DNA of 64,000 nt from JAGQWW01 sp041392845 (GTDB lineage Bacteria > Bacteroidota > Bacteroidia > Chitinophagales > Saprospiraceae): assembly GCA_041392845.1 (NCBI GenBank), contig JAWKLG010000006.1, positions 62,001-126,000 of the forward strand. The letters run 5' to 3'. Position numbers and translations under genes: made by a program. The notes beneath the pieces are model-generated. The model did no database searches, was not told where the DNA came from, and saw only the letters and a list, made by a program, of their open reading frames with translations. Positions within the stretch are counted from its first letter, which is position 1; each line of letters opens with the position of its first letter. Positions 17,791 to 27,300 of this stretch are shown piece by piece.

Positions 17791-19020
17791 TGTAAGAGAT
17801 GCATCGATTGCCATATCGCCCACTCTTAAAGCAGACGGACAAAGTCTTAGTGAGCCGATATTTCCTGTGAATTTTTTTCGGTGTTCCATGCCCAGGCTCC
17901 TATTGTCATTTAAAAATCCATCCAGATACTCAAGGGCTTTTTTAGAATGCGACTTTGCCAAAACTTCTGTCCAGATTTTCCAGGCTTCTATTTGCTGATA
18001 TTTTAAGTCTCTTTTTGAAACCAGCACTTGTTCTGCGATTTCAAAAACGCGATCAGCAAGGGTGTCGGCCAGGCCTTCTCTCTTTTGCCAGGTTTCGTAA
18101 TGGCGGTCAAATACCGTCATATATTCATTTGTACTGGTCTTACTTTTTAAAAAATTGTTTTTTAAAAGAGGTAAAAAAGAATCATCCCAATAGAAATTTA
18201 ATTCATATAAAATAGATTCACTTCCAGCTTCCAGTTCTTTTCTGAAATAATCATTTAAAAAGGTTGCTTTTGTTTTTCTATCATTTAAAATCGTAAGTAC
18301 AGGCAATCTTTGATTAGACATTTCATCCCTTCCATGTAAAATGAAATCTTGAAGGGCTTCTGTACTCATGTATTTATTAATGCTGGTATCTTTTAAAAAT
18401 CCTTGTACATACCAATTTTCTCCTTTGGGCACGTCATTTAAAAGAGCATTTTGCACTCTCATCGCCACCAAAGAATCACCATTTTCCTTCATTTGATTCC
18501 ACATGATAGAAAAGCGGATGGTGTCATTTCGGTACTTGGTTTCAGCAGTATCTTTCCATGCCATTCGCAGGCGCATGGTGGCATCAATCTGAACAGGTTC
18601 AACGTCTTTTTTACCCAATAAAACCGCTGCAAAATTGCTCATGTTTCTCCAGGAAAAAATGCTGTCGCCTGGCGCCAGTATGACTTTGTTGTTGTTGGGG
18701 TCAGTTTCAAAATCAAACCTGGGGAAGGTGGTGTATTTATTACCCTGCCCAATGGTCATTCTTCTGCCCGGATCGTCTGTATTTGGAACCTTTTTTACTC
18801 CATTGAGCATGTACATGAAATCCGTAATTTCCAGACTGTCTTCCGAAATGTTTTTAAAAATAAGACCCATCCAGGCAGAGTCTGTTAAGTTCGCTTCTTC
18901 TTTATGGTAGACGGAAAGATACAAAGGAGGCTCTTCCAGTAAAACCGTGTTTTGAGCAAACAGAGCTGATGAAATAAACATCAAGATCAGGAATAGATTC
19001 AGTTTGGAATTTTTAAACAT
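17779..19020 (-). CDS. Secreted protein of unknown function, probably truncated by a frameshift
   Basis: I place the start at 19020 (MFKNSKLNLFL; signal peptide cut near ALFAQ), 13 codons inside the longest frame, giving 413 aa. The N-terminal half looks beta-rich (short strands around YLSVYHKEE and ITDFMYML); the C-terminal half is helical and may be HEAT-like. I recognise no family. The frame ends early at 17779, where a one-base loss in an A-run probably cuts off about 60 residues (see 17600-17790). A promoter-like box (CAAAGATA on the plus strand, TATCTTTG read on this strand) lies at 19039-19046, and the gene is divergent from glgB. Confidence 0.72.
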   Translation of the reverse strand: MFKNSKLNLFLILMFISSALFAQNTVLLEEPPLYLSVYHKEEANLTDSAWMGLIFKNISEDSLEITDFMYMLNGVKKVPNTDDPGRRMTIGQGNKYTTFPRFDFETDPNNNKVILAPGDSIFSWRNMSNFAAVLLGKKDVEPVQIDATMRLRMAWKDTAETKYRNDTIRFSIMWNQMKENGDSLVAMRVQNALLNDVPKGENWYVQGFLKDTSINKYMSTEALQDFILHGRDEMSNQRLPVLTILNDRKTKATFLNDYFRKELEAGSESILYELNFYWDDSFLPLLKNNFLKSKTSTNEYMTVFDRHYETWQKREGLADTLADRVFEIAEQVLVSKRDLKYQQIEAWKIWTEVLAKSHSKKALEYLDGFLNDNRSLGMEHRKKFTGNIGSLRLCPSALRVGDMAIDASLTQKE

Positions 19021-19038
19021 GTGTTTCAAGTTTGAGCC

Positions 19039-19046
19039 CAAAGATA
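19039..19046 (-). promoter_or_regulatory. -7 box of a probable promoter for the secreted protein gene
   Basis: Read on the minus strand this is TATCTTTG, a good TAnnTTTG match, 19 bases before the chosen start codon at 19020. The flank reads TATCTTTGGGC, the same 11 bases as at 24254-24263. Confidence 0.45.
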
Positions 19047-19155
19047 GGTGCTTTTGCATTGGATTTCTATCGGATACCTTCCATTAAGAAAGTCTTTGAA
19101 ATTAAGGAATTTCTTCCAGGTGGAAATCAAATGTGGTGAAATCAATACACTTTAT

Positions 19156-19163
19156 TACTTTTG
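19156..19163 (+). promoter_or_regulatory. -7 box of a probable glgB promoter
   Basis: TACTTTTG fits TAnnTTTG and lies 27 bases before the ATG at 19191, so transcription would start just before the gene. A -33 TTG is not obvious. Confidence 0.42.
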
Positions 19164-19190
19164 GTTAAATTCTTAAAAGTCCAATAGGGT

Positions 19191-21173
19191 ATGGGAGTAG
19201 TTCGACCTTTCAGCAAATTCACCGAATTTGATCTTCATTTGTTCAGGCAGGGAAAGCATTACAATTTGTATGACAAATTAGGCAGTCATCTTGTTCAGCA
19301 TGAAAAAGAAGATGGGGTCTATTTCGCTGTTTGGGCTCCCAATGCAAGGTTCGTTTCTGTGGTTGGAACTTTTAATTCCTGGAATAAAAATTCCCATAGC
19401 CTTATTTTAAGGAATGATGGATCTGGAATTTGGGAAGGATTTATTCCGGGAATAGGAAAGGGAACTTTGTATAAATATTTCATCATTGGTGCAGATGGGA
19501 CTCCACTGGAAAAAGGAGATCCTTTTGCCTTGTTTTGGGAAACGCCGCCAAAAACGGCTTCGATAGTTTGGGACTTGGATTTTGATTGGAAAGATAAAAA
19601 GTGGTTGAATGACAGAAAACAGGCCAATGATTATAAATCACCGATGTCTGTTTATGAGGTGCATTTGGGCTCCTGGAGGAAAAAGGCAAACGGAGATTCT
19701 TATTCCTACAGAGAATTGGCTGAGGTTTTGGTTCCTTATGTAAAAGAAACGGGTTTTACACATGTTGAGATGTTGCCGGTGATGGAGCATCCTTATTATC
19801 CGAGTTGGGGATATCAGATAACAGGTTATTTTGCTACGACCAGTAGATTTGGTACACCGCAGGATTTCATGTATTTGATGGATGCTTTTCACAAAGAAGG
19901 AATAGGTGTTATACTTGACTGGGTTCCTTCTCATTTTCCGGGTGATGGACACGGATTGGCCTATTTCGATGGTACCCATCTTTACGAACATGCAGATCCC
20001 AGGAAAGGATTTCATCCAGACTGGAAGAGTTATATTTTCAATTATGGCAGGTATGAAGTACGCTCGTTTTTGTTGAGCAATGCCTTGTTTTGGTTGGAAA
20101 AATTTCATGTGGATGGATTAAGGGTAGATGCGGTAGCTTCCATGTTGTACCTGGATTATTCCAGAGAAGAAGGGCAGTGGATTCCTAACGAATTTGGTGG
20201 AAGGGACAATTTGGAGGCCATTTCATTTTTAAAGGAATTCAATGAGGTGGTGTATGACAAATATCCGGATGTAGTCACCATAGCAGAAGAAAGTACCGCC
20301 TGGCCAATGGTTTCAAGGCCGACCTATGAAGGCGGACTTGGTTTTGGTCAGAAATGGATGATGGGCTGGATGCACGATACTTTGAAATATTTCAAGGAAG
20401 ATCCCATCAATAGAAAATATCATCATGGGGCGATTTCCTTTAGTATGATTTATGCTTTTGATGAGAATTTTATGTTGCCACTCTCTCATGATGAGGTGGT
20501 GCATATGAAGGCACCCTTGATTTACAAGATGCCGGGTGATGAATGGCAGAAATTTGCCAATCTGAGGTTGCTTTATGGTTATATGTTTACCCATTCCGGC
20601 ACCAAGCTTTTGTTTATGGGCGGTGAATTTGCCCAAACCAGCGAGTGGAGTGAAACCAAAGGATTGGATTGGCATTTATTGGAGCACGGAAACCATAAAA
20701 ACATCCAAAGGTTGGTCAGTGATTTAAATGCTCTTTATAAAAATAAACCGGCCCTTCACCAAATGCAATTCCAACCGGAGGGTTTTGAATGGATAGATTT
20801 GCAGGATTATGAAAACAGCGTTTTGGTGTATTTGAGAAAAGGGGAAAAGGGCGAAAAACCTTTGGTGATTTGCTGCAATTTTACACCTGTCGAAAGAGAC
20901 CATTATAACATAGGTTTACCATTCAATGCCAAATGGACGGAAGTATTCAATACTGATGCAGCCATTTATGGAGGTACGGATGCAAGGAATGAAGCCATTA
21001 AGGTTGTGAAGAAGAAATACCACAACCTGGACTATTCTTGTGCCTTAACCTTGCCACCTTTATCGATGATTTGCCTGGAGCCTGATAAGGTTCCTTCAAG
21101 CTGGCCAAAAGTTAAAAAGGCAGCAGTGAAAAAACCGGCAAGTAAGAAAACTGTAACTAAAAAAGCAGATTAA
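19191..21173 (+). CDS. glgB: 1,4-alpha-glucan branching enzyme
   Basis: 660 aa, GH13 family. An N-terminal CBM48-type domain (about 25-115, FAVWAPNARFVSVVGTFN) precedes the catalytic barrel. The nucleophile Asp is in GLRVDAVASM (near 313), the acid/base Glu in TIAEES (near 365) and the transition-state Asp in LSHDEV (near 432). The C-terminus ends in a lysine- and alanine-rich tail (from about 640) outside the enzyme fold. It makes alpha-1,6 branches in glycogen in the cytoplasm. No other glycogen gene is adjacent. The stop codon overlaps the stop of the convergent phosphatase gene inside TTAA at 21170-21173. Confidence 0.94.
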   Translation: MGVVRPFSKFTEFDLHLFRQGKHYNLYDKLGSHLVQHEKEDGVYFAVWAPNARFVSVVGTFNSWNKNSHSLILRNDGSGIWEGFIPGIGKGTLYKYFIIGADGTPLEKGDPFALFWETPPKTASIVWDLDFDWKDKKWLNDRKQANDYKSPMSVYEVHLGSWRKKANGDSYSYRELAEVLVPYVKETGFTHVEMLPVMEHPYYPSWGYQITGYFATTSRFGTPQDFMYLMDAFHKEGIGVILDWVPSHFPGDGHGLAYFDGTHLYEHADPRKGFHPDWKSYIFNYGRYEVRSFLLSNALFWLEKFHVDGLRVDAVASMLYLDYSREEGQWIPNEFGGRDNLEAISFLKEFNEVVYDKYPDVVTIAEESTAWPMVSRPTYEGGLGFGQKWMMGWMHDTLKYFKEDPINRKYHHGAISFSMIYAFDENFMLPLSHDEVVHMKAPLIYKMPGDEWQKFANLRLLYGYMFTHSGTKLLFMGGEFAQTSEWSETKGLDWHLLEHGNHKNIQRLVSDLNALYKNKPALHQMQFQPEGFEWIDLQDYENSVLVYLRKGEKGEKPLVICCNFTPVERDHYNIGLPFNAKWTEVFNTDAAIYGGTDARNEAIKVVKKKYHNLDYSCALTLPPLSMICLEPDKVPSSWPKVKKAAVKKPASKKTVTKKAD

Positions 21174-21727
21174 AGGGAAATCAGGTAATCTGCTATTTCC
21201 TTCCAGGATTGGGTTTTCATGACGATGGTTTCGTCGAGACTAAGGGGTGAGGTGTGAATCTCATTTGCACCCAATGAGGGCTCCTGATCCAGCCAGATTC
21301 CTTTTGCCCCCAGGTTTTTTGCCAGTTCCATATCAGTAAGCCTGTCACCGATTACGACAGAATTTTTTAAATCAAATTCATTTTTAAAATAAGCTTTCAG
21401 CATTCCTGTTCCAGGCTTTCTGGTATCCAGGCCATCTTGAGGAAAAGAACGATCGATGTGGATATCCAGAAATTCTATGCCTTCATTTTTAAAAATCTTT
21501 AAAATAAGGTCGTGTACGGGTTGAAATTTATGTTCCGGGAAAACATCTGTACCCAGTCCGTCCTGATTCGTGACCATGACCAGTTGGAAGGAAGATTGGT
21601 CGACGATTCTTTTCAGGTTGAAAATTACTCCTTTGTAAAATTCGAGTTTGGAAAAATCGTCGAGGATGTAGTCATGGGGTTCGTAAACCAAAGTTCCGTC
21701 CCGATCCAGGAATAGCAGTTTCCTCAT
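21170..21727 (-). CDS. HisB-N type histidinol-phosphatase-like HAD phosphatase
   Basis: The longest frame starts at 21796, but the ATG at 21727 (185 aa, MRKLLFLDRDGTL) places the catalytic DxDGT motif at the N-terminus as in the family. Further HAD motifs: VMVTNQDGLGTD (motif II region), a Lys in TRKPGTGM, and VIGDRLTDMELA (motif IV). The segment FLDRDGTLVYEP and the NQDGLGT string are close to the N-terminal domain of E. coli HisB, so histidinol-phosphate hydrolysis is the best guess. In E. coli this domain is fused to the dehydratase; here it is alone and not among his genes. D,D-heptose bisphosphate phosphatase (GmhB) is a related alternative. Confidence 0.75.
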   Translation of the reverse strand: MRKLLFLDRDGTLVYEPHDYILDDFSKLEFYKGVIFNLKRIVDQSSFQLVMVTNQDGLGTDVFPEHKFQPVHDLILKIFKNEGIEFLDIHIDRSFPQDGLDTRKPGTGMLKAYFKNEFDLKNSVVIGDRLTDMELAKNLGAKGIWLDQEPSLGANEIHTSPLSLDETIVMKTQSWKEIADYLISL

Positions 21728-21829
21728 TTTTTTGAGTTTAAATGTACTGGTGTTGAGTGATGACAAGATGAATTTAAAGTTAACTTTTAGTACCAAGATG
21801 GGAACACCTATAATAAGGTTAAATTAGCT

Positions 21830-21941
21830 GTCTGGAGGAGCTTTTCATCTGGCATTTGTGGCATTTACGGTTTACGGTTTACGATTTACGTGGTCTTTTG
21901 AAAAAACGAAAAGCGAACTTCGAACACCGAAAAGCGAAACC
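21830..21941 (+). repeat. Composite heptamer element, copy A
   Basis: Order of parts: a GGAGGAGCTTTTC-like segment, then ATTTGTGG, four TTTACGG-type heptamers (21864-21891), a spacer GGTCTTTTGAAAAAA, and five CGAANNN heptamers (21907-21941). The same order in reverse complement occurs at 33368-33506, and similar parts occur in 43146-43805. It fills most of the 396-bp gap between the phosphatase and pyruvate kinase genes, in which I see no other feature. Confidence 0.8.
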
Positions 21942-22123
21942 ATAGTATATTCATTCAATTATGCGACCTTTAAAAAGATAGAAAAGACCGGAATAAGAAT
22001 TTTCTAATCTCCTTTTAAGCACTAATTTTCGATTGATTTGTTGACTTAGATTAGAAGATGGAGAAACCTGAGTCACCTTTTGTGTTTGACCATACCTGTA
22101 TTTTTATACCTTATTTTTAAAAG

Positions 22124-23665
22124 ATGATAAACATTCCGATAAGGCCGCTTATTGAAAAAATAGAAATGATCCGCAAGGAAATGATAGCGGAAGAGTGGGC
22201 CTATGCTTCAAGTGTAGGTAATTTAAAAGAGCATTATCGGGAAAGTGCCCGAAATTTGTTGCACTACCTTATTTTAAGGAAATACGACCTGAGGGAAATG
22301 CAGGAGCATTTATCATCCCTTGGAATTTCTTCTATTGGTCATTCGGAAAGATATACTTTAACGAATCTGACCAATATTTTGCATTTACTGTATTTACTTG
22401 ATGGGAAAACGCCTGAAGATTTGGAATCCAGCGGGATCCGATTTTCACTTAATTACCCTAAAAGCAAATCCAGGTTGCAGGAGAATACTGTGAAACTCTT
22501 TGGCCCGGAAAAAGAGGCCGGACATACCCGAATAATGGTGACCCTTCCTTCAGAAGCTGCCGAAGATTATGGTTTTGTAAAATCGCTTCTAAAAAAAGGG
22601 GTGGAGATTTTAAGAATCAATTGCAGCCATGACCAGCCTGAGGATTGGGAGAAAATGATCACCCATGCAAAGAAAGCAGAAAAGGTTTTGGGTGTAAAAG
22701 CTTTGATTTATATGGATCTGGCCGGACCGAAATTGAGAACCGGACCAGTGAAAGAGAAGAAGTCAGACGGGAAGAATAAAAAAAAGAAAAAAGGTCCTTC
22801 ATTAGAGCTTTACAAAGGAGACTTGTTGGAAGTTCACAAAGCTGAAATACAAGGGAAACAAGGCAAAAAAGGAAAACCCTCAACCATTTCCACCACTTTG
22901 CCTGAGGTTTTTTCAGATATTCTTCCCGGTCAGACCATCTGGTTTGATGATGGAAAAATTGGAGGAGTTATCAAAGAAGTTACAGAAGAAAAGTTGTTGG
23001 TCGAGATTACCAATGCCGCCATTGATGGAAGTAAATTGAAAGGAGACAAGGGAATTAATCTTCCCGACACAGACATCCACCTTCCTTCCCTGACGGAATA
23101 CGATCTTCAGACCTTGCCCTTTGTTGCTAAACATGCTGATCTGGTAGGCTACTCTTTTGTAAGGAAGCCAGGTGACGTCAAAGTTTTGCAAAAGGAATTG
23201 AAAAAGCTGGGTAGGGAAGATGTAGGTATTATTTTAAAAATAGAAACAAGGGAAGCCTTTGACAATTTGCCCCTATTGATTTTCAGGGCCATGAAGAGCG
23301 AAAGAACCGGAATCATGATTGCCAGAGGTGATTTAGCCGTCGAGGTTGGATGGTCCAGGATAGCAGAAGTCCAGGAACAAATTATGTGGATTTGTGAGGC
23401 TGCCCACATGCCCTATATTTGGGCGACCCAGATTTTGGAAACGCTTGCAAAAAGCGGTGTCGCAACCAGGGCAGAAATTACGGACGCTGCACTTGCCGCA
23501 CGAGCAGAATGTGCCATGCTCAACAAAGGTCCATATATACTGGATGCGGTGGACACCCTTAGAAATGTGGATATGCGCATGGTGGCACATCATCAGAAAA
23601 AGATGGGAGCCTTGAGGCCTTTGCATGTCGCCAAGCGGTTTTTTGAAACAAAGAAGGCAGACTAA
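22124..23665 (+). CDS. Atypical pyruvate kinase
   Basis: 513 aa. An N-terminal helical extension of about 130 residues precedes the barrel, which starts at TRIMVTLPSEA. Recognisable kinase parts: RINCSHD, YMDLAGPKLRTG, GDKGINLPDTD, IILKIETREAFDN and IMIARGDLAVEVG, then ATQILETLAKSGVATRAEITDAA. Differences from standard enzymes: a lysine-rich insertion (DGKNKKKKKG) in the B-domain region, MLNKGPY where standard enzymes have MLSGETA, and no C-terminal regulatory domain after about residue 490. Expected reaction is phosphoenolpyruvate + ADP to pyruvate + ATP; allosteric control through the missing domain is unlikely. The changed motif leaves open a different phosphotransfer. Confidence 0.8.
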   Translation: MINIPIRPLIEKIEMIRKEMIAEEWAYASSVGNLKEHYRESARNLLHYLILRKYDLREMQEHLSSLGISSIGHSERYTLTNLTNILHLLYLLDGKTPEDLESSGIRFSLNYPKSKSRLQENTVKLFGPEKEAGHTRIMVTLPSEAAEDYGFVKSLLKKGVEILRINCSHDQPEDWEKMITHAKKAEKVLGVKALIYMDLAGPKLRTGPVKEKKSDGKNKKKKKGPSLELYKGDLLEVHKAEIQGKQGKKGKPSTISTTLPEVFSDILPGQTIWFDDGKIGGVIKEVTEEKLLVEITNAAIDGSKLKGDKGINLPDTDIHLPSLTEYDLQTLPFVAKHADLVGYSFVRKPGDVKVLQKELKKLGREDVGIILKIETREAFDNLPLLIFRAMKSERTGIMIARGDLAVEVGWSRIAEVQEQIMWICEAAHMPYIWATQILETLAKSGVATRAEITDAALAARAECAMLNKGPYILDAVDTLRNVDMRMVAHHQKKMGALRPLHVAKRFFETKKAD

Positions 23666-23667
23666 GC

Positions 23668-24228
23668 TTACCAGGAGCCTGCTGCCAATCCGTCTTTTAC
23701 TTCTTTGGCTTGTACAAGGTGGCGTTTCTCATGTGCAACGATAATTTCAAATGCTTTTTCGAGGGTATAGGTAATTTTATCATTGGCTGGAGAGGTAATT
23801 AATGTATTCTTCTCCAACAAAGGTTTGGCATTGCTGATCAGTGTTTTTAATTTTTCCTGATGTTCGGAAAACCTGGTTAGGATATCAGCCGGGACTTTGC
23901 TTTCTGAAGGTTGCCAGATGGGGAAGGTTTTAATTTTTTTATTTCGATCTGGTCCGGACGATTTTAAAATGAAATTTCCAAAAAAGTTATAAACCAAGGG
24001 CAGTTTTCCCCAAAATGGAACTTGAATTTGACCTTTATGTGCTTTTTCAAGCACAGGAATGTATGATTCATTGATAACAATAAGGTGGTCGATATTTTGA
24101 CCAATACTCCAGGTATCAGGATTAGGTTTTACATTGAGCATGTCTGCAGGGAGGCTTCCAAATTCGTTTTGAAAGGCCAGGGTTGTAGTATCTATTTCTT
24201 TATGAAGGTTTTGAATGAAGGAACTCAT
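23668..24228 (-). CDS. DinB-like four-helix-bundle protein
   Basis: Start placed at the ATG at 24228 (MSSFIQNLHKEI, 186 aa); the frame extends ten codons upstream through a probable promoter box. The DinB/YfiT superfamily pattern is present: WSIGQNIDHLIVIN near residue 45 with one His ligand, and AHEKRHLVQA near residue 170 with two more, giving a plausible three-His metal site. Members include metal-dependent thiol transferases, but function cannot be assigned. It converges on the pyruvate kinase gene with a 2-bp gap. Confidence 0.75.
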   Translation of the reverse strand: MSSFIQNLHKEIDTTTLAFQNEFGSLPADMLNVKPNPDTWSIGQNIDHLIVINESYIPVLEKAHKGQIQVPFWGKLPLVYNFFGNFILKSSGPDRNKKIKTFPIWQPSESKVPADILTRFSEHQEKLKTLISNAKPLLEKNTLITSPANDKITYTLEKAFEIIVAHEKRHLVQAKEVKDGLAAGSW

Positions 24229-24255
24229 ATTCGGGCATTTTGATAAAACAATGCC

Positions 24256-24263
24256 CAAAGATA
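24256..24263 (-). promoter_or_regulatory. -7 box of a probable promoter for the DinB-like gene
   Basis: On the minus strand this reads TATCTTTG, matching TAnnTTTG; a TTG lies 17 bases further upstream (24281-24283). It overlaps the end of the terminator of the preceding minus-strand gene. Confidence 0.5.
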
Positions 24264-24301
24264 AAAAGCCGGCAACTAATCAATAATGAATGGTTGCCGG
24301 C
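24261..24301 (-). terminator. Intrinsic terminator of the beta-propeller T9SS gene
   Basis: A perfect 9-bp GC-rich stem (24268-24276 with 24293-24301) has a 16-base loop and is followed, on the minus strand, by TTTTT (24263-24267). Confidence 0.82.
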
Positions 24302-24308
24302 AATGAAT

Positions 24309-27300
24309 TTATGGACGTTTCAGGGATATTTTTTCAACATAAGAATCATTTTCAAAAAGGATTTTCAGAATGTAAATTCCGTCGGCCAGGTCTGGAGGAA
24401 TATGCATTTCAAATAGGTCATTGGGTCTGCGAAAGAAATCATCACGGTAAACCAATTGACCTGTGCTGTTGTATAATTCCGCCCTGACGATTCCTTTAGG
24501 GACTTCAGACATTGAAACCAGCAGCTCACCACTAGTCGGATTAGGAAAAACCCGGATTCCGGTAAAAGAATCAGGTTCTTCAATATTGCTTTTATCTACC
24601 ATAATTTGATAGACCACAAAACTATCACAACCAAAGCTACTGGTAAAGGATCGATAAATGGTCGTATCGTTTTGTAGTGTGATACCGAGGAAGCTGTCGC
24701 CTTTGTTGAAGGTGGTATCAATCAACACCTGTTCAACCGGAATAACTTTTAAATCCAAAACAATGAAGCTATCGCATCCACCTGGTAATGACCAGGACCA
24801 GTAAGTTCTGGTGTCTTCCGCATATTCATTTCCTCTGAATTCGAAAACCTCGCCCTGACAAATTTCTACCTTGATAGAATCGCCGATGAAGGGGCAGGTG
24901 CGGAATGAAAGGGGAGGGCAGGTATTGTTTTGATTGTCTTCCAAATAGGGAAAAATTGAAAGATTGATATCTGAATCAAAGGGAAGTGGAAAGGCGTTTT
25001 TATAAAATTCTCTGCCTCCAATGTCCCGCAGGTTGGCCAGATTGTTGGTGGAAGTTCCTGATCCGAGACTTATTTCGTATCCTTCTACACAAGGGTATAT
25101 GGATGACCAGGCAAAGGTTTGGAAGACCGATGCCAACTGACTTGAACTTGGATTTTCAAGGGAGTCTATACATCGAATCTTTTTATCTGAATAGTGATAA
25201 ATATTCCTGCTTAGGTTTTGGAAATATGGGCCAGTTTCAGGACTTGAAAATTGACAATTTAAGTTTGAAAACTCTTCCAAAAATTCTCTTTTCCAGGTCT
25301 TGCCAAAATCTTCGCTTGAATACAATATTTGGTGAGTGGTCCAGACAAAGATTTTTTCATCTTTATAATTTACCAACCTGGTTGGTGTTCCAGGTCCTTC
25401 CCATTCATTAAAAGTCCAATTTCTTCCCCGGTTTTCTGTGTAAATGATTCCCTGGCTGATAAGGGTAATAATGGTGTCGTAATTCAAAGATTTTGCAGAT
25501 GAGATATTCTGGTAATAAGGGTACCGGATTTCCCAGGTCATGCCTCCGTCGTAAGTGAAGCCAATAGTTCCTTGATCACCATAAACGTATCCTTCCGTAT
25601 CCGAGTCGAAGTAGAGTCCTTTTAAATCATAATTTTCAGGGTAATTCAAAGCGAACCAACTTTGACCACCATCAATAGTTTTAGCAGTTAATCCATCCTT
25701 CCCTATGATATACCCTATATTTTCCGAAGAGAAAAATATTTGTTCCGGTCCTGAATTGGGGATGAAAAAAACATTGGTCCAGGTGAGACCACCATCTTCA
25801 GTAATTCCAATTGAATCGTTGCCCAAGATTAACCATCCTTTGGTTTCGCTTATAAAAAAGAGGTCTTTGATGTTATTTCCGGCTTGGGTATTGATTGAAA
25901 CCCACTCTGGGTCAGATGGGTTTTTGTGATAAAGAATGCTATTGCCAGAAATAGCCCATCCATAATCATCATTCACATAAAATAGTCTGGTAAATCCCGA
26001 AGGAGGATTAGGAAAAACTCTGTTCCAAACTTGTGGTTGTAGGGAATCATAAAAGACGTTTAAAACATGCCTGATACTATCACAGCCGGACTGATTTTCA
26101 ACTGTATCTCTTAAAATTCCTTCAGATTCAATTTCCATTCCCTTCCAGGTAGTTGATTCTCCCGGACAAAGGATTAGGTTTTCGGTTTGAATTTGAAGGG
26201 TGGGTTGGGTCAGGCGTAGTTTGAAAGTGGTGTCGCAACCGTTGGGACTTTCTATTAGTACTTCAAAATTTCCTGGACTTGGGTATGTTTGACCTCTGAA
26301 CACAAATGGATTTTTTACACATGTTTCAGATTCAATACTAAAATTACGGTTGCAATTTTCCTCTGTAAACAGTTTTCCATTACCACAAGCAAGATATTCT
26401 CCATCTAAATAAGCTTGACCAATTTCAAACCATAAAGTGCCATAATCTCTTGCATAATCACCAACGTCAAAAGAACCTGTAAAACCAAGTGTTTTTTGGT
26501 ACACCAAATCAAAAGTATCCTCTCTGGTTCCCAGACTAATGTAATATCCATTAAAGTCTTCATCGGAATCCCATTTTAAAATAGTATTTCTGTTGTAATG
26601 ACCTCCATCTGCTGGTTGGATATTTCGAATGGAACAAGTCTTATCTAATGGTACTAGTGATCCAACATAATTGTTTGGCCCAGTCAGATAAACCTTACCA
26701 TCCGATAAAACATCTATTCCGAAATAGTTTCTTGATTCACTATGGTCAATAGGAATAGGGTAAATGGCATCAGGTAAGCTTATTTTGTAAGCTTTATCAG
26801 TGTCCTTAATAAAGTAAAAGTCTTTTCCATTGTTTGTCGAAAAGTATTTAAAGCTCTTTGGCTCTGGAAAATTAAGTTCGAAAAGACTCGATACAGCATC
26901 TGGTGAGAACAATATGTTTTCTTTGGTTAAAAAATAAAGCGAATCCTTCCCAATTCTTTGATAATCACCAATGAAACCATAGGAAGAATTATATGGGCGA
27001 ATTGAAAAATCCTCACCTGCATTTAGACTTACCAGGATCTTAGATAAAGAGACGACTATAATTTCGTCTTCGTTGATCCAATCAATTTCTACTGCTCTAT
27101 AATCAAGATCCAGTGAATTAATTATTTCCCAGCTTAATCCTCCATCCAAGGATTTCCAAAGGTCATTGTTTGAATCCAAGGCTATCATTTTTTCTTCATT
27201 CAGGTAACTAGCTTTTTTTATTTCTGTCGGAAACCTGAAAAGCTCCTGCCATGAATTTCCTTTATCTATTGTTCTATATAGCTTTTTATTCCTGTCTATT

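Noticed and set aside
19638..20108. Minus-strand frame of 156 codons inside glgB
   Set aside because: It is antisense to conserved catalytic sequence and lacks its own start signals.
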